Positions 11,300 to 22,169 of a stretch of 64,000 nt of DNA are shown here, in pieces (the stretch's first letter is position 1; the number at the start of each line of letters is the position of its first letter). A model generated the notes under the pieces. That model was not told the origin of the DNA and searched no databases. It worked only from the letters and a program-made list of their open reading frames with translations. This DNA is from Yamagishiella unicocca (Eukaryota; Chlorophyta; Chlorophyceae; Chlamydomonadales; Volvocaceae): NCBI GenBank assembly GCA_003116995.1, contig BDSL01000004.1:434001-498000 (forward strand), given 5' to 3'. Made by a program: the position numbers and the translations under genes.

Positions 11300-14113
11300 C
11301 GTCATAAGCTTCCTTCAACTTCTGGATCACTTTCTGGCGTTTCTCGGGGTCGTTCAGCTTCTCCAGCCCGACGCAGGGCAGCTTGAGCACTTGGTCCGCC
11401 AGGGCAGACAGCGCGGGCGAGCTGGCAGCAGCAGCGGTGTTGCCAAGGCCCTGTCGCACGGCGTCCCCCTCCGTCCAGCCCTGGACTGCACCACACAAGG
11501 CAAGCAATCAGCATCAGTGTGATAAGTGCGGGTTGGCATGACAGTTGGCATGACAGTTGGCGTTGCAGTTGGCATGACGGTTGGCATGACGGTTGGCATT
11601 GCAGTCGTATTCGAGGGCACAACGGGATACGGTCCTGTCCCTGCGGCTCCCTGAGGAGTTCCCGCCGTGCGGAGTGCAACGCCGCCCACGGTGGGCCGCA
11701 CCGTATGTGCCGATTGCCCTTGCCGCCTCCCCCCCGCCCACACCCCACAAAAACACGCGTTGGTCATTTCTAGTTTCGGTCCTTCGATCCTCCGCTAACC
11801 CACGTACGGTATGCTACGCTGACTGTTTACCCGCGCCACTTGCAGAACAGTCTGACGTACCAAGCTTGTGCCGCCCTGCGGCCGGCTGCGCTCCCACGCT
11901 GCCGCCCTGCTGTAGGCGCAGCAGGCAGCGGCGCGCCACCAACCGCCCCGGGTCCAGCTCGTCCAGCAACGGATCCAGAATCTCGTCTAGGCTAGTGATT
12001 GGCCACGAAGCGTCATGCCCTTGCTCGTCCTCGCTGTCGTCCTCGTCCTCCTCAGTGGCCGCCACGCTTGAAAGGGCCTCCGAGCTCCGATAATGGCGCA
12101 GACCCATCGCGCGGCCCCTGCCCTTGGCGCCGTCTACGGGCGCACTTCCTCCAGCGTCTTCTGCGGCCTCTCCACTGGCGCTGACGTAGTGCCGCCGGCG
12201 GTACATGTCTACCTTGCGCTGCGCCACCTCGATGTCATCCGCGCTTCGAAGGTATGCCGTATCGGCATCCCCATCGCCATCCCCATTGGCCTCTCCCTCC
12301 ACCATCCACTCGAAGCCCGCCTTGTGGCCGTGGGCACCGCTGCCTGCATCACTGCCGTCATGGCTGCCGTCCCTGCCGTCGAAGCTGCGGCGCGGCTCCC
12401 TGCTCGCGCCCGGATCCTCGCTTGTGTCCGTCGCCAAGTGCCCCTGGCTGCCGCTGTGGACACGTCTGTGGCACGACCAGGCGTCGGCGGGGGCCGCCGT
12501 CCGAAAACTGCTGCGGGGGGACTCGGCGTTACCGTCTGAACCCAACGGCGTAAACTCCCTGCTTCCGCCGTCGCTCCTTGAGTCCATTAGGCCGGTCGAG
12601 AAGTTCACAGATGCGCGCAAGCTGATCCGCCGGAAGCTGCGCCCGCGGACTAAGGGGGAGCGCTCGCCGCCACCGCTGCCGCCGGTTCCGCTACTTTCAG
12701 ACAGGCGTGTGGGGCTGAGCGCAGCGGCGCTGATGTCAGCTGCGTCCGCCCCTGCGCGCCGCAGCCAGACCTCCGCGTCGACGCTTTTGTTAGAGAAATC
12801 CTCGATGCCGCCGCTCGCGACGTCAGCATTGACATCCGCAACCCCGGTCGTCTTCTGCCCGTGCGGGGCCATAGGGGCCGGGGTGACCTCCGAAACCAAA
12901 GACAAACGGGAGCGGAAACTAGCGCTGGCACGGAACAATGCGGGTGACGTGGGGCTGCTGCCAGCGGTTATGGTGCCGGTGCCAATCGTGTGAATGGGCG
13001 ACGGGGGGGGCTGCGGCCGGCGGAGTCCCAGACCCTGATGTGGCGGCCTGGGAGAGGCGGGCGGCACGGTGGCTTGAGCGTTGGCTGCCGGGGAGGGAGA
13101 CGGGGAGGGAGACGTTGCCGCCGGTGTTGAAAGCTTGGACAGAGGCGCTGGTGGTTGTACCGCATAGGTGTGCATGCGGACCAGGGAGGGGCGGCGAGTG
13201 AATGGGGACGCCTCTGAAGGTGGCGTGGGTGTGATTGAACCCGCAGGTGGTCCGGCAGTCGGACTGGCGAGTAGGCCGGGTAGGCCGAGCAGGCCGTGGA
13301 TCGCTACAGCGGGCGGAAGGGCGCCGCCGCTGGATTGGGAATGCGGGGTTGGCACGGCCTGAGAGTCCGGCCCTTCGTCCACTGGGCAGGGCGTAAGGAA
13401 GCCGGGGCTGGACACTGCGAAGAGCCGTCCAGAGCGGCTGACGCCACGCGTCGCAGCCAGACTTGCACCCGGGAATGCTGTTGGTGCTGTGTATGGAACG
13501 TCGGCGGACATTGCGGCGTAGTGGGGGCTAATGATAACGCCGCGGGCGCCAGTGGGCACAAGACCTCGGACCGCCGCTTGTGGACGAGCATTCACCTATC
13601 AGGCGATCGTAACGTAAATACGGGTCAGCAATAAATAGCATAAACGAAGTAAAAACCGTTCCACGGAAGGTTCAGGCACTACTTCGTCCATATAACCTGC
13701 AAATCCGCACCTGTTGGTCCGCACTGACAATGTCGATGCTCGGCGAAACGCCGAGCTGACGACTGCTGCTGGAACGGGCACGCAATCCTACGCGCTTAGG
13801 AGCAGCATCGTTCAAGGCAGTGTTGTTATTGGTCTGCTGACCCCAGAATGGCAGCCCGCTGTTGCTGTGCCGTGCGCGAAGGGCCGTCGGTGATGCTTTC
13901 GGTTGATTTTGATGTTGAGAAGCTGGCGTTTGTGTTGACGACAGCGCTGCAAATGGCGAGTCCGTTCCTTGTAGCTGGCTTGCATCGCCGGCAATGTCAG
14001 GAGCGAGAGCAGAGCTGGTATCATTGGTGGAGTTGTTCCGAATACGCATAAGCTGTAAGGCAAAAGGGATGTCCGTCTGCAGGACGAGCACATTATTACG
14101 TAGGTAGGAGGAC
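11300..14113 (-). CDS. Unrecognised large Ser/Pro/Gly-rich protein, internal exons
   Basis: Three minus-strand exons join in phase: 14113-13711 (acceptor CCCTAG; ends in CAG before GTGCGG), 13595-11861 (acceptor GATAG, whose TAG is also the in-frame stop just upstream; donor GTACGT) and 11485-11300 (acceptor TGCAG; donor GTGGGT). Together they encode about 774 residues with neither start nor stop, so exons are missing at both ends. Ordered parts are NNVLVLQTDIPFALQLMRIR near the start, a basic patch (RKVDMYRRRHY), LDEILDPLLDELDPGRLVAR and, in the last exon, a helix rich in Leu, Lys and Glu (LEKLNDPEKRQKVIQKLKEA). The rest is Ser/Pro/Gly/Ala-rich linker with acidic runs. I do not recognise the family. 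The exons are embedded in repeat-rich DNA on both sides. Confidence 0.65.
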
Positions 14114-14764
14114 CTAGGGTCAAAAGCACGTGGTCGTGAGCGAGCGACAGGGCACTCAACTAGAAAAGAACGATACATGCAAGGGACCAAACTCAAAGCA
14201 CCAAAGCATGTTCGTAATTTCTCAATGCGCTAACCACGAGTTCGATGGCACGTCGCATTCGTCGAGCATTCGCACATATCTAGCGCCCAACGCAGTAAGT
14301 ACCTGGCGCTGCGTTGACGCCTCCGGGTAGCCATTGGAGTCATACAGGTTAGCCTTATTGGTCCTGAAGGGCTCCGCCCGAGCACCCACGTAGTCGCTCA
14401 TGACGACAGAGGGGTGCTAACGTGCGGCGATAGTCTTTATCAAGGTATCATTTGGTTTATGGCATCTAGCGAAACGGAGCTGGCCACCTTTTGTCGCACG
14501 CTTTACTTTACTCAAACGCAGGAGTTTATGCTCAGAAGGCGTCTGACACCGCGCTAACATACCCTTCAAGGGCAATCTCTATATTTGACTCGTTATATAG
14601 ACATACACTTATTGCAGGAAGGTCCTCTGAAACCGTCAGATACGGTTATCGGTGGACGATAGCTCGATCGATATCGGACGAACGGGCATACATCTTCGAC
14701 ATTTAAGCAAGCGACTATTACGTCGTATTCAAACCAAACTGATTAACCTTGAGCCGAGCCGATG

Positions 14765-14790
14765 TGCGAAGCGAGGTACCTCGCTTCGCA
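14765..14790. repeat. Perfect 26-nt palindrome
   Basis: TGCGAAGCGAGGT is followed directly by its reverse complement. A looser outer pairing (CCGAGC with GCTCGG) extends the stem. No loop, so it could extrude as a cruciform. Confidence 0.8.
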
Positions 14791-15297
14791 AGCTCGGCGG
14801 TACAGCCTGCTGGTATATATAGCTGACCACGTGCACGGGCATGCATATGCATACTGACCGAGCATACTGACCAAACACCTTGTGCGCCACATATGTTCCT
14901 CGTGCATCTATTTTTTTAATATTAATAGATAGAGACATTCCATTGCAAATCATGATTACATGCCCATGCTACACATGTCACGGAGGGCTGGACGAAACCT
15001 TGTGAAACTGGCATCATTACCTCCAAAGCTTGGATCATAATCCCAAGTGATTATGTAGTAATCCACCCGTACCCAAATGCTCGGTAAATGCAAGGCTGTC
15101 GGTCTATCTGGACGAACAGAGGTGTACGGATACGTAGAGTCAAGCAACCCTACCTGTGTGCCTACCCTGCTGTACCCTACCCTACCTCGCTCAAGCCGTG
15201 CGTCTCAAGCAAGCTTGTAGATACAAGCCACCAACAGCATTCAGTGATTTCAAGCATTCTTTGTGAGGTCATCGTTATATAATGAGATGTTAGCTAG

Positions 15298-16330
15298 TTA
15301 CAGTGTCCTCAAGCCCGGACAAACCCAGGACAAGAAGTAAGGAAGGCCCATGCCGGGCAAATTTGCAGGGCCTCACGACAGCCGGGCGGGGCTGAACCCA
15401 ACAGCCGACCCAGTATGTACAGCCGACCCAGTATGTATGTATGCATGCGCACGAAAATGTGTTCAGTGTGTCATAGATAGCCTCCTTGAGTCTTTGCCCC
15501 TACATACGCAACTAAGGACGTACCCAATAATCCGCGATGCCATCCTCGCCCTCCATCTACGCACACCTTTGCAATGTAACACCTGACCTCTACCCACGCA
15601 AGTTGAATGTGGATAGAGGTGGAAGTGCACATTTTCTGCGAACCTACCGGGCGGGTCCTGGGTCGCAGGCATGCATGCATACTTAGCCGCAGTAGCCCGC
15701 CACTTTATTTCGTCTTGCGTCGCGTCGCCGGATTATCGACGAGCCGAGCATATATATCATACCCGACCTGGAAACCACGGGCAGGCACCCTCATCACCGG
15801 GACGCTGGTGTCACTCGCTCCACACATGATGAGAGTAGTGTTTGGGTGCAGCAGTACATGCATGGGAAATGTATGACATAAGAGGTTTCAGGGAGAAGCT
15901 CATGATACGTTCCAGGCGAGCGCGAGCGATTATGGCCAATTACAAGTAAGCATATGCGAGCGCGATGCATGCGTGTCGGACTCTTATTGCCGGTCGCTCG
16001 CTAGCAGATTACACCGATATCGCCGTGCATGAGGTAGGCAAACGTCGGTTTTTTACATAAGTGGAGTTATCTCATTATTACGTTACAGTGTCCGCAAGCC
16101 CGGGCGGGCCCAGGACAAGATTGCATTGAGGCGGGAGTTGATCGTCCTTTTAAGTAAGTGACGGTCGTCACGAGTCGCCCGTATGTCAGACGGACACACA
16201 TACAAACATACCTGACATAACTCACATCCGGGGCCGCTCATGAGCCCGCCCCTGCACGTGATGCCATGATAGTATCCATCGCTATGGGTCGGGGCACGGA
16301 GCGAGCTTGCCAATTCCGCCACGCAGACAG
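15298..16330 (+). repeat. Two further copies of the dispersed repeat family
   Basis: Heads starting CAGTGTCC and followed by CCCAGGACAAG are found at about 15300-15335 and 16086-16120. The first continues into AACCCAACAGCCGACCC, comparable with the AACCCAGCAGACGCCC block at about 7435. Both are shorter than the 8.5-kb copy. Confidence 0.55.
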
Positions 16331-16353
16331 CAGGGAACTAACGCTACGTCGTT

Positions 16354-16423
16354 ATATTCGTAGCGTACGTCTATCTTCGCCCGTATAGACGTACGCTACG
16401 AATATACGGGCGAAGATAGACGT
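16354..16423. repeat. Two overlapping, mutually exclusive inverted repeats
   Basis: A 21-nt arm at 16354-16374 (starting ATATTCGTAGC) pairs perfectly with 16385-16405. A 20-nt arm at 16367-16386 (starting ACGTCTATC) pairs perfectly with 16404-16423. The arms overlap, so the strand can fold into either hairpin but not both. Confidence 0.8.
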
Positions 16424-16563
16424 TACGTAACGCCTTCCCAGCAGTTTGCTTTCATTCCTTTATTAGGTCTCTTACTTTTTGTATATTATTATGGGCATTC
16501 TTCGGGTGGCAACGTGTGAGTTGCAAATCCAAACTTCCGTAAGGTAGGTTCCAGCAGCATCCC

Positions 16564-17510
16564 TATGGCAGCCAAATCGTCGTAAAGGCCTCGTAAAAGC
16601 CTTACGAGCCTTCATAAGAGCCCTCGTAAGATCCCTCATAATCGTTTACGAGCTGTCATTATGACGGTTCCTAAGTTCGTTAATGCATAAGAAGGCCCTA
16701 CGACTCTTACGAGCCTTTTAAGACGAGACCTTTAAATGCGTTGTAACCTCTTACGACTTGTTTTAGTGGGGTAAGCACCGTGCGGGCTCGCCAACTTCGG
16801 CGCATTTACACCGTTCAGTGCATCGCGGAGGCTTCATCCACCTATATAACCTTTTGTAACTCTCAATTATGGACTGATTTCAGTTTACAATCTGCGCTCA
16901 GTATGTCTGAGCACGCTCGAAGCTCAGAGACCGGGCCGGTCGAGGGCCGCGAGACCGGGCAGGTTATGGGCAGAGTTAGACCGGGCCGGTGAAGTGCAGC
17001 GAGAGGTAGACCGGGCCGGTCGAGGGCCGCGAGACCGGGCCGGTTATGGGCAGAGTTAGACCGGGCCGGTGAAGTGCAGCGAGAGGTAGACCGGGCCGGT
17101 CGGGCCGGTCGAGGTAGACCGGTGGGCCCGCCAAGGGTAGAGGTAGACCGGTCCGGTCTTCCGCAGTGTTAGATGACGACAGGCCACCGTGTAACGAATG
17201 AAATCTCTGATAATGGCATCCGCCTACAATGCGTCATAACACCATTCATAAGAGTGCTCGTAAGGGTCTTACGAGTCGTAACTCGTAACTGTTTACGAGG
17301 CTTATAGTTCTTTATAAGACGTTAGGTACGTTAACTACTTATACCGTCTTAAGCGGGGTTTAAGATCCTAAGTTCGTAACTGTTTACGAGGCTTTTAGTT
17401 CTTTATAAGACGTTAGGTACGTTAACTACTTAAACAGTCGTTGGAGTCATAACACCCTCGTAACGTCGTTACGACTCCTAGGAGCCCTTTACGACGATTT
17501 GGCTGCCATA
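16564..17510. mobile_element. Non-autonomous TIR element, 943 bp, with TA target-site duplication
   Basis: The ends are TGGCAGCCAAATCGTCGTAA (from 16566) and its inverse ending at 17508, flanked by TA at 16564-16565 and 17509-17510. The TA duplication is the hallmark of Tc1/mariner-type insertion. The interior has no transposase. It carries subterminal CGTAAG/CTTACG motifs, an 80-bp tandem array at 16929-17110, and a directly repeated block of about 60 bp (near 17284 and 17373) containing AAGACGTTAGGTACGTTAAC. It is therefore a MITE-like derivative needing a transposase in trans. Confidence 0.7.
16929..17110 (+). repeat. 80-bp tandem repeat inside the TIR element
   Basis: Units start with GACCGGGCCGGTCGAGG at 16929, 17009 and 17089; the third is truncated and rearranged. 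Each unit contains several GACCGGGCCGGT submotifs. Confidence 0.8.
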
Positions 17511-18054
17511 CGGCATGCAAGCGATCGCAGGCGGCGAGGGAGACAGAGGCTTTCATTTAGACAACCGAGTTGACAGCTAACCTCTAAATCCAGAACCACC
17601 TTGGTCGTGCAGGCACGAAGGCGCCCCCAACAAAACAGTCATTCATAACTCCAACAAAAGGTCTTCCAACCTAGCAACACATGGCCACTCGCCATGTGAT
17701 AGCTCTCATGTCGACTTACATTGTTTACAATAGCCCAGCGTTCTCCATGCGGCGCCCCTCATTTCGGATGTCTACTTGGTCCTGAACAGCAGCTTGACCC
17801 TTGTTTCTTGGGTGATGAGCAGGCTGGTACCCGCGCATATATAACAGGAGGTGCGTGGGATAATGCCTTTGCCTGCGCGTGTAGGCGAGATTTATTGGCT
17901 CGCGCTAGGTAGGTCTGCCGCCACGAGGGAACGAAGGCAGCGCAGCGAACGAGGCCGTAACACTTTTGCCCGCCGTTGACGGCGGTGCCCCTTCGTGCCA
18001 CGAATCGTTGCCGGTCCCGGTGCTATGATGAAAATAATAATAAGTAAGGGTCTT

Positions 18055-18280
18055 ACAGTCGTGTCCGCAAGTAAGCCCGCCCGGTCGAGCCTAGCTAGGA
18101 CGGGAGGGGAACTCCAGACCGAGACCTCACCAAACGAGAAGCCAGCAGGGCTAGCGCCCATCATCAGGCGCCCCAAAAGACACAGGGAAAACAGGAAACC
18201 CCGCCGCAGCCAAGACGGCGGAGCCCCGAAATAAAGAACAATGAACCCAGGCACCCCAAGGCCCACCGCAGTACGAGATG
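18055..18280 (+). repeat. Dispersed repeat family copy
   Basis: Shows the family block order: GTGTCCGCAAG head, GAGACCTCACC, AAGCCAGCAGGG, CCCCAAAAGACACAGG, AAGACGGCGGAG, ATAAAGAACAATGAACCC and CACCCCAAGGCCCAC. It is among the longest copies in the window and useful as a consensus guide. Confidence 0.6.
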
Positions 18281-18815
18281 AGCTGCGATACGCCCATCTA
18301 CGTACGATGCCATAACCCGGGGCCGAGGGTCGTTCAGATAATGGTCGTAACTGTTGCAATGTAGATAAAATCGTTACTACGTGCAGATATTTAACTAAAA
18401 ATGGAGGGGGAGGAACAGGGGGTGGAACGGCGGCGGGCGCAGGACAGGGGGAGAATGGCGACACGTACGAGCGCGAGGCATTGTATCCAACTTATCCAGG
18501 CTCCGCTAACTTTCTATTCCGGTTGACAATAATACGCGACGTAATCTGGGGATGCAAGCTGGATACGCACGGCTGCCGTGGATCCTAGCTGCGCACCGTA
18601 CCATAACTGGCAACATTGCCACATTGTGCCCATCATAATTCGCATTCTGGATTTACTAAAAAATTCTGTACAAGGTTGTCCCTTTTTACCGGTATCTGGG
18701 AGAAATGAGGGCATGCGATTTTGTCCTTGCCGACCGGTACCGGTACCTGTGGCATCATGGCGGCGCTCACCTGCCGCATGAGCATGATACTTAATGTTTT
18801 GTATAGTGTGTAAGA

Positions 18816-21436
18816 GTGGCAGCGGCAGTGCGCTTGGTTCCAGAAGAATCGGAGCAACCTTGCATGGAACAGCAGCCGGTGCAGGAGCAGCCGCAGCAGC
18901 ATCTTCCAGATGCCATAGCTGCAGTTGTAAGGGAGATGGATGCTGAACCTGCAAAGATAGAGGCGGAGCAGGCCCAAGCGAACGTTACCGCCGTGGCGCC
19001 CATTACCAGGGACCTGCGTGAAGCTCTGACGACTTACCAGCAGGCGAGGACCGGGGAGAAAGGGCGTCGCCGGTATCGAGTGGAATTGTTAGGAAGCCAG
19101 TTGGGTTACATGCGGGAACCACAGGACTAGCGGAAGGTTCCCGTGCTACCTGCCGCAGCCGCATGCTGGTGTCTCCCCTTGTTATTCATCCGGCGGTGCG
19201 CCTCCCAGTCACGGAGCTCATGCCTCCACTTGACATCCAGGCACTGAGTCTGCGCGGGGGCTGGGTCTTCCACACTGCACTCCGCAATGCATGCATACCC
19301 AGGAGGTTGCTGCATTGGGCCGAGTCACAGGGCACGTAGGTGCCTCGATGTACCGTGCTGCACGAACTCCTATGTACGGCGAACTGCGGCACGCCTGTCC
19401 GCAGGAGACGGAGGAGGCTCAGCTGTGGACCTGCGCGCTGTTCTCGCAGCACCGGGCGGCGGAGAGGACGGCCGCCTCCGAGGCCCAGTCCCGACTGGCG
19501 TTTCAGTCCGAAGTGCTGTCGCGACTGCTGCTGCCAGCCATGCTCGTCGGTGGAAATGGCGCACCCGCCGAGGCCGGTGGGGCGGTTGCTGCACTCGCCG
19601 CCGGCTTAGGCTGCAGCGAAGAGCAGCGTCGAGATGAGGCGGGGCAGCCAGCAGGCGGACGGGCGGTTCTGGGCAAGCGAAGGGAGCGGGAGGTGGGCCC
19701 TGGAATGAGGTCTGGGTCAGCTACCGGTAGTCGACCACAACCAAGGCCAATGGCTAGCCGCCGATCGCGAGCTCAAAGCTGTTCGCCAACCGTAACCCAC
19801 TCGGGGCAGCCCAATTGCACTTGGCAGGAGGACGCTTCCACTGCTCACTGGGGAAGGCGGAATGTCACTATGATTGCTGATGGGAGGCCTTGCATCCCAA
19901 TCGTACATGCAGGGGGAAGGCATGGAGGCGTCAGGCGGGGGCGCCACCAACACCTCCGGCGGCAGCTCCGGCTGTGGCTCGCAGCCAGGAAGTGGTGCGT
20001 GTATGGACGACCTGGGGGCTGACAAGGGATGTGCCACGGCTGCAGCCGGCGCCGACCCGCAGGTGCGGAGGGAGTCCGGAACCATACCTTGAACCTAGCC
20101 AAAAATACGGCAATACAGGGGTCGGTGCGTTTAGGGCTGGAGGTCATGGCCGTGGTGGTGGGCAGGGATGGTTGGAGCTGTCAAGGCTGGTGGGGGGGTG
20201 GGGGGGAGCGGCTGCAGGCCGTGACTGCCAGGAGTAGGGTTCGGGTGGCATATGCATGGGGCTTCCGCCACGCTACTGTTCCTGTCTACGGCGTGTGTTA
20301 TTGCTGTTGTTGTGCTTGCATGGGCTGCTGCAGGTTGCGTCAGCCGAATGGCGTCCCAGGGAGCACTGGGCTTCCGCTCAACGACTGGGTGCGCTGCTCG
20401 ACATGGTGCGCGAAGCCGACGATAGCCGCGAACACCCCCTGGCCGGAACCGTGGTCTCGGGGCCAAATCGTGGTGTTGACGTAAACCCTGCCGACCTCGA
20501 GGCAGCTATGGCAGAAAATACGACGAATGAAGCGGCAAGTGGCACCGATGCGGGCCTTATGGCGGCCTGCTGGGTGGCAATGGAGCGGTATGCTCCCCTT
20601 CGCGCCCAGACGGACCAGCAGCGGGCAGACGCGACGAGCAGGGACGATGATAAGGAGGAGGAGGAGGAGGAGGAGGAGGAGGAGGAGGAGGAGGAGGAGG
20701 AGGAGGAGGAGGAGGAGGAGGAGGAGGAGGAGAAGGAGGAGGAGGAGGAGAAGGAGGAGGAGGAGGAGAAGGAGGAGGAGAAGGCGGAGGAAGAGGAGGA
20801 GGGGGCTGGCGTAGAGGCCGAGGGTCTGCAAGGCTGCTCACCGGTAGGGCACTGGGTTGCCTGGTCGCGGGTCCGGGTCACGTGCCCAGTCATCAGATGG
20901 GCTGCCGCGGGCCCACCACCTTGGTGTGGGAGCTGGGGCCGCAGGACAGCCCAACAGCAACACACACGTTAGTGGTGCTGGCGATATATGGCTGCCATGC
21001 TTGAAATCCCCCACCCCCTCGCCCAAAGATCCTTTTAAGCCACGACCAATGCTGCCACGCTTCATGTGCACGCTCATCGCCGCACTCCCACGGGCCCCAT
21101 ACCTGTAAGCTGCTGTTTCGTCTTTGCCAGCTGCGCACGACCTGCATGCCCACCTAAAACCCTAAAACCCGCTCAGCTGCCTTCGAATGGACGTTATGAT
21201 ACGGTAGTTTCGTACTCGTTTGCGAACCTCGCTTGCTGCACCGGTTACTGGCTTCATGGCCGCAGGTGGATGAGGGCGGTGCTGGAAGCCGTCAGGGCAC
21301 ATCACCGCCTCTGGACCTGCAGGCCCACCTGAACAGGGTGGCGGCTGGCCTCATCACGCGCCACTGCACCGTCCCGCCGTCAGACCCGCTTGTGATCGCG
21401 TACGGCAGTGCGAAGCGTGCTGCGATACAGCTGTAG
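18816..21436 (+). CDS. Possible multi-exon gene of unknown function
   Basis: Several plus-strand stretches look coding, but the splicing was not proved. About 18816-19128 encodes a Gln/Glu-rich start and a helical part (ITRDLREALTTYQQARTGEK). 19408-19700, after a GCAG acceptor, gives ETEEAQLWTCALFSQHRAAE and continues helical. 20334-20966, after TGCAG, runs into a long Glu tract. A last piece at 21268-21436 ends in a stop. No domain was recognised. The codon pattern is weaker than in the secure genes, and the stretch could be a decayed gene or transposon-derived sequence. Confidence 0.3.
20656..20806 (+). repeat. GAG trinucleotide microsatellite
   Basis: About 50 GAG units with occasional AAG. 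It is read as poly-Glu in the candidate gene's frame and as poly-Leu, poly-Ser or poly-Pro in other frames, so it generates several spurious long reading frames. Confidence 0.9.
21153..21170 (-). repeat. Short interstitial telomere-like repeat
   Basis: Two and a quarter units of CCCTAAAA, the complement of the TTTTAGGG telomere repeat known from Chlamydomonas. It is short enough to be chance. Confidence 0.4.
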
Positions 21437-21630
21437 AGCTGATGGGCGAAGAGCATGATGAAGTTCCGTACGTGCGGACAGTTATGGAGGCCCAGAGGCG
21501 GGTCTGACGCATGTAGACGGTCGGCTGGGGGGCCCTTGCTTGTTTGCGGCGGTGCAACGTACCGGTAATCGAGTGCAAGGCCAAAAGGGCGTCAGTTCTT
21601 GGCATCCCTTATGACAGGTGTCGTCCAGTG

Positions 21631-21635
21631 TTACA
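21631..21635 (-). promoter_or_regulatory. Candidate polyadenylation signal of the F-box cyclin gene
   Basis: TGTAA on the minus strand, 535 nt past the stop codon. TGTAA is the usual poly(A) signal of volvocine nuclear genes. Confidence 0.4.
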
Positions 21636-22169
21636 TGTGCTGTAACAGCAGGAGAAGTGCGCAACGGCGTAGTGCGCCTTTGGAATGGCAGTGCTTGCGC
21701 ACACTGCCACAAGGCGGTGCTTGTTGGCATCTAGCGTGTACAATAAAATAAGTCATAGACGTATTGTCAATGATAAATAATATTTAGTGAATCTCTGCTT
21801 GGATTAGCCACAAATACTCCACCACAGCTCAAGTGTTTAGACAAAGCGCCACCTACGCACTCATGCACACGTACATGAGCTTAAGCATAGTCGCTTAACC
21901 TTGAGGACAACAAATAAGGAATTAGCCATTTTTAACGCTAAGAGTCATTTGTTTTTGGACTCCGTCTTGGTGCATAAAACTGTAAAACCGCAAGCCGATC
22001 AAGGTACAACAGTTATCATCCCATGACAGAGGGAGTCACGGGGTAGAAGTCTCACCACGGAGTCTTGATACCGGTCCACCGGTGACTCAGCGCATTGCAG
22101 GGGATAGGCTTCCCAGCCGTGTCGGCTGCCTGCAAGTTGCTTGATAGCCCCACCGTGGCAGCCAGCTCT

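Larger units (their letters stand above)
14114..18800. other. Repeat-rich, gene-poor interval
   Basis: Holds the palindromes at 14765 and 16354, a terminal-inverted-repeat element at 16566-17508, and further copies of the dispersed repeat family. No exon was recognised, although 5' exons of the minus-strand gene ending at 11300 should lie here or further upstream. Confidence 0.5.

Noticed and set aside
12205..12993. 262-codon plus-strand frame antisense to the Ser/Pro-rich gene
   Set aside because: The minus-strand model has agreeing splice phases on both sides; this frame has none and mirrors its composition.
20340..20831. Minus-strand frames with long Leu, Ser or Pro runs
   Set aside because: They are alternative readings of the GAG microsatellite.
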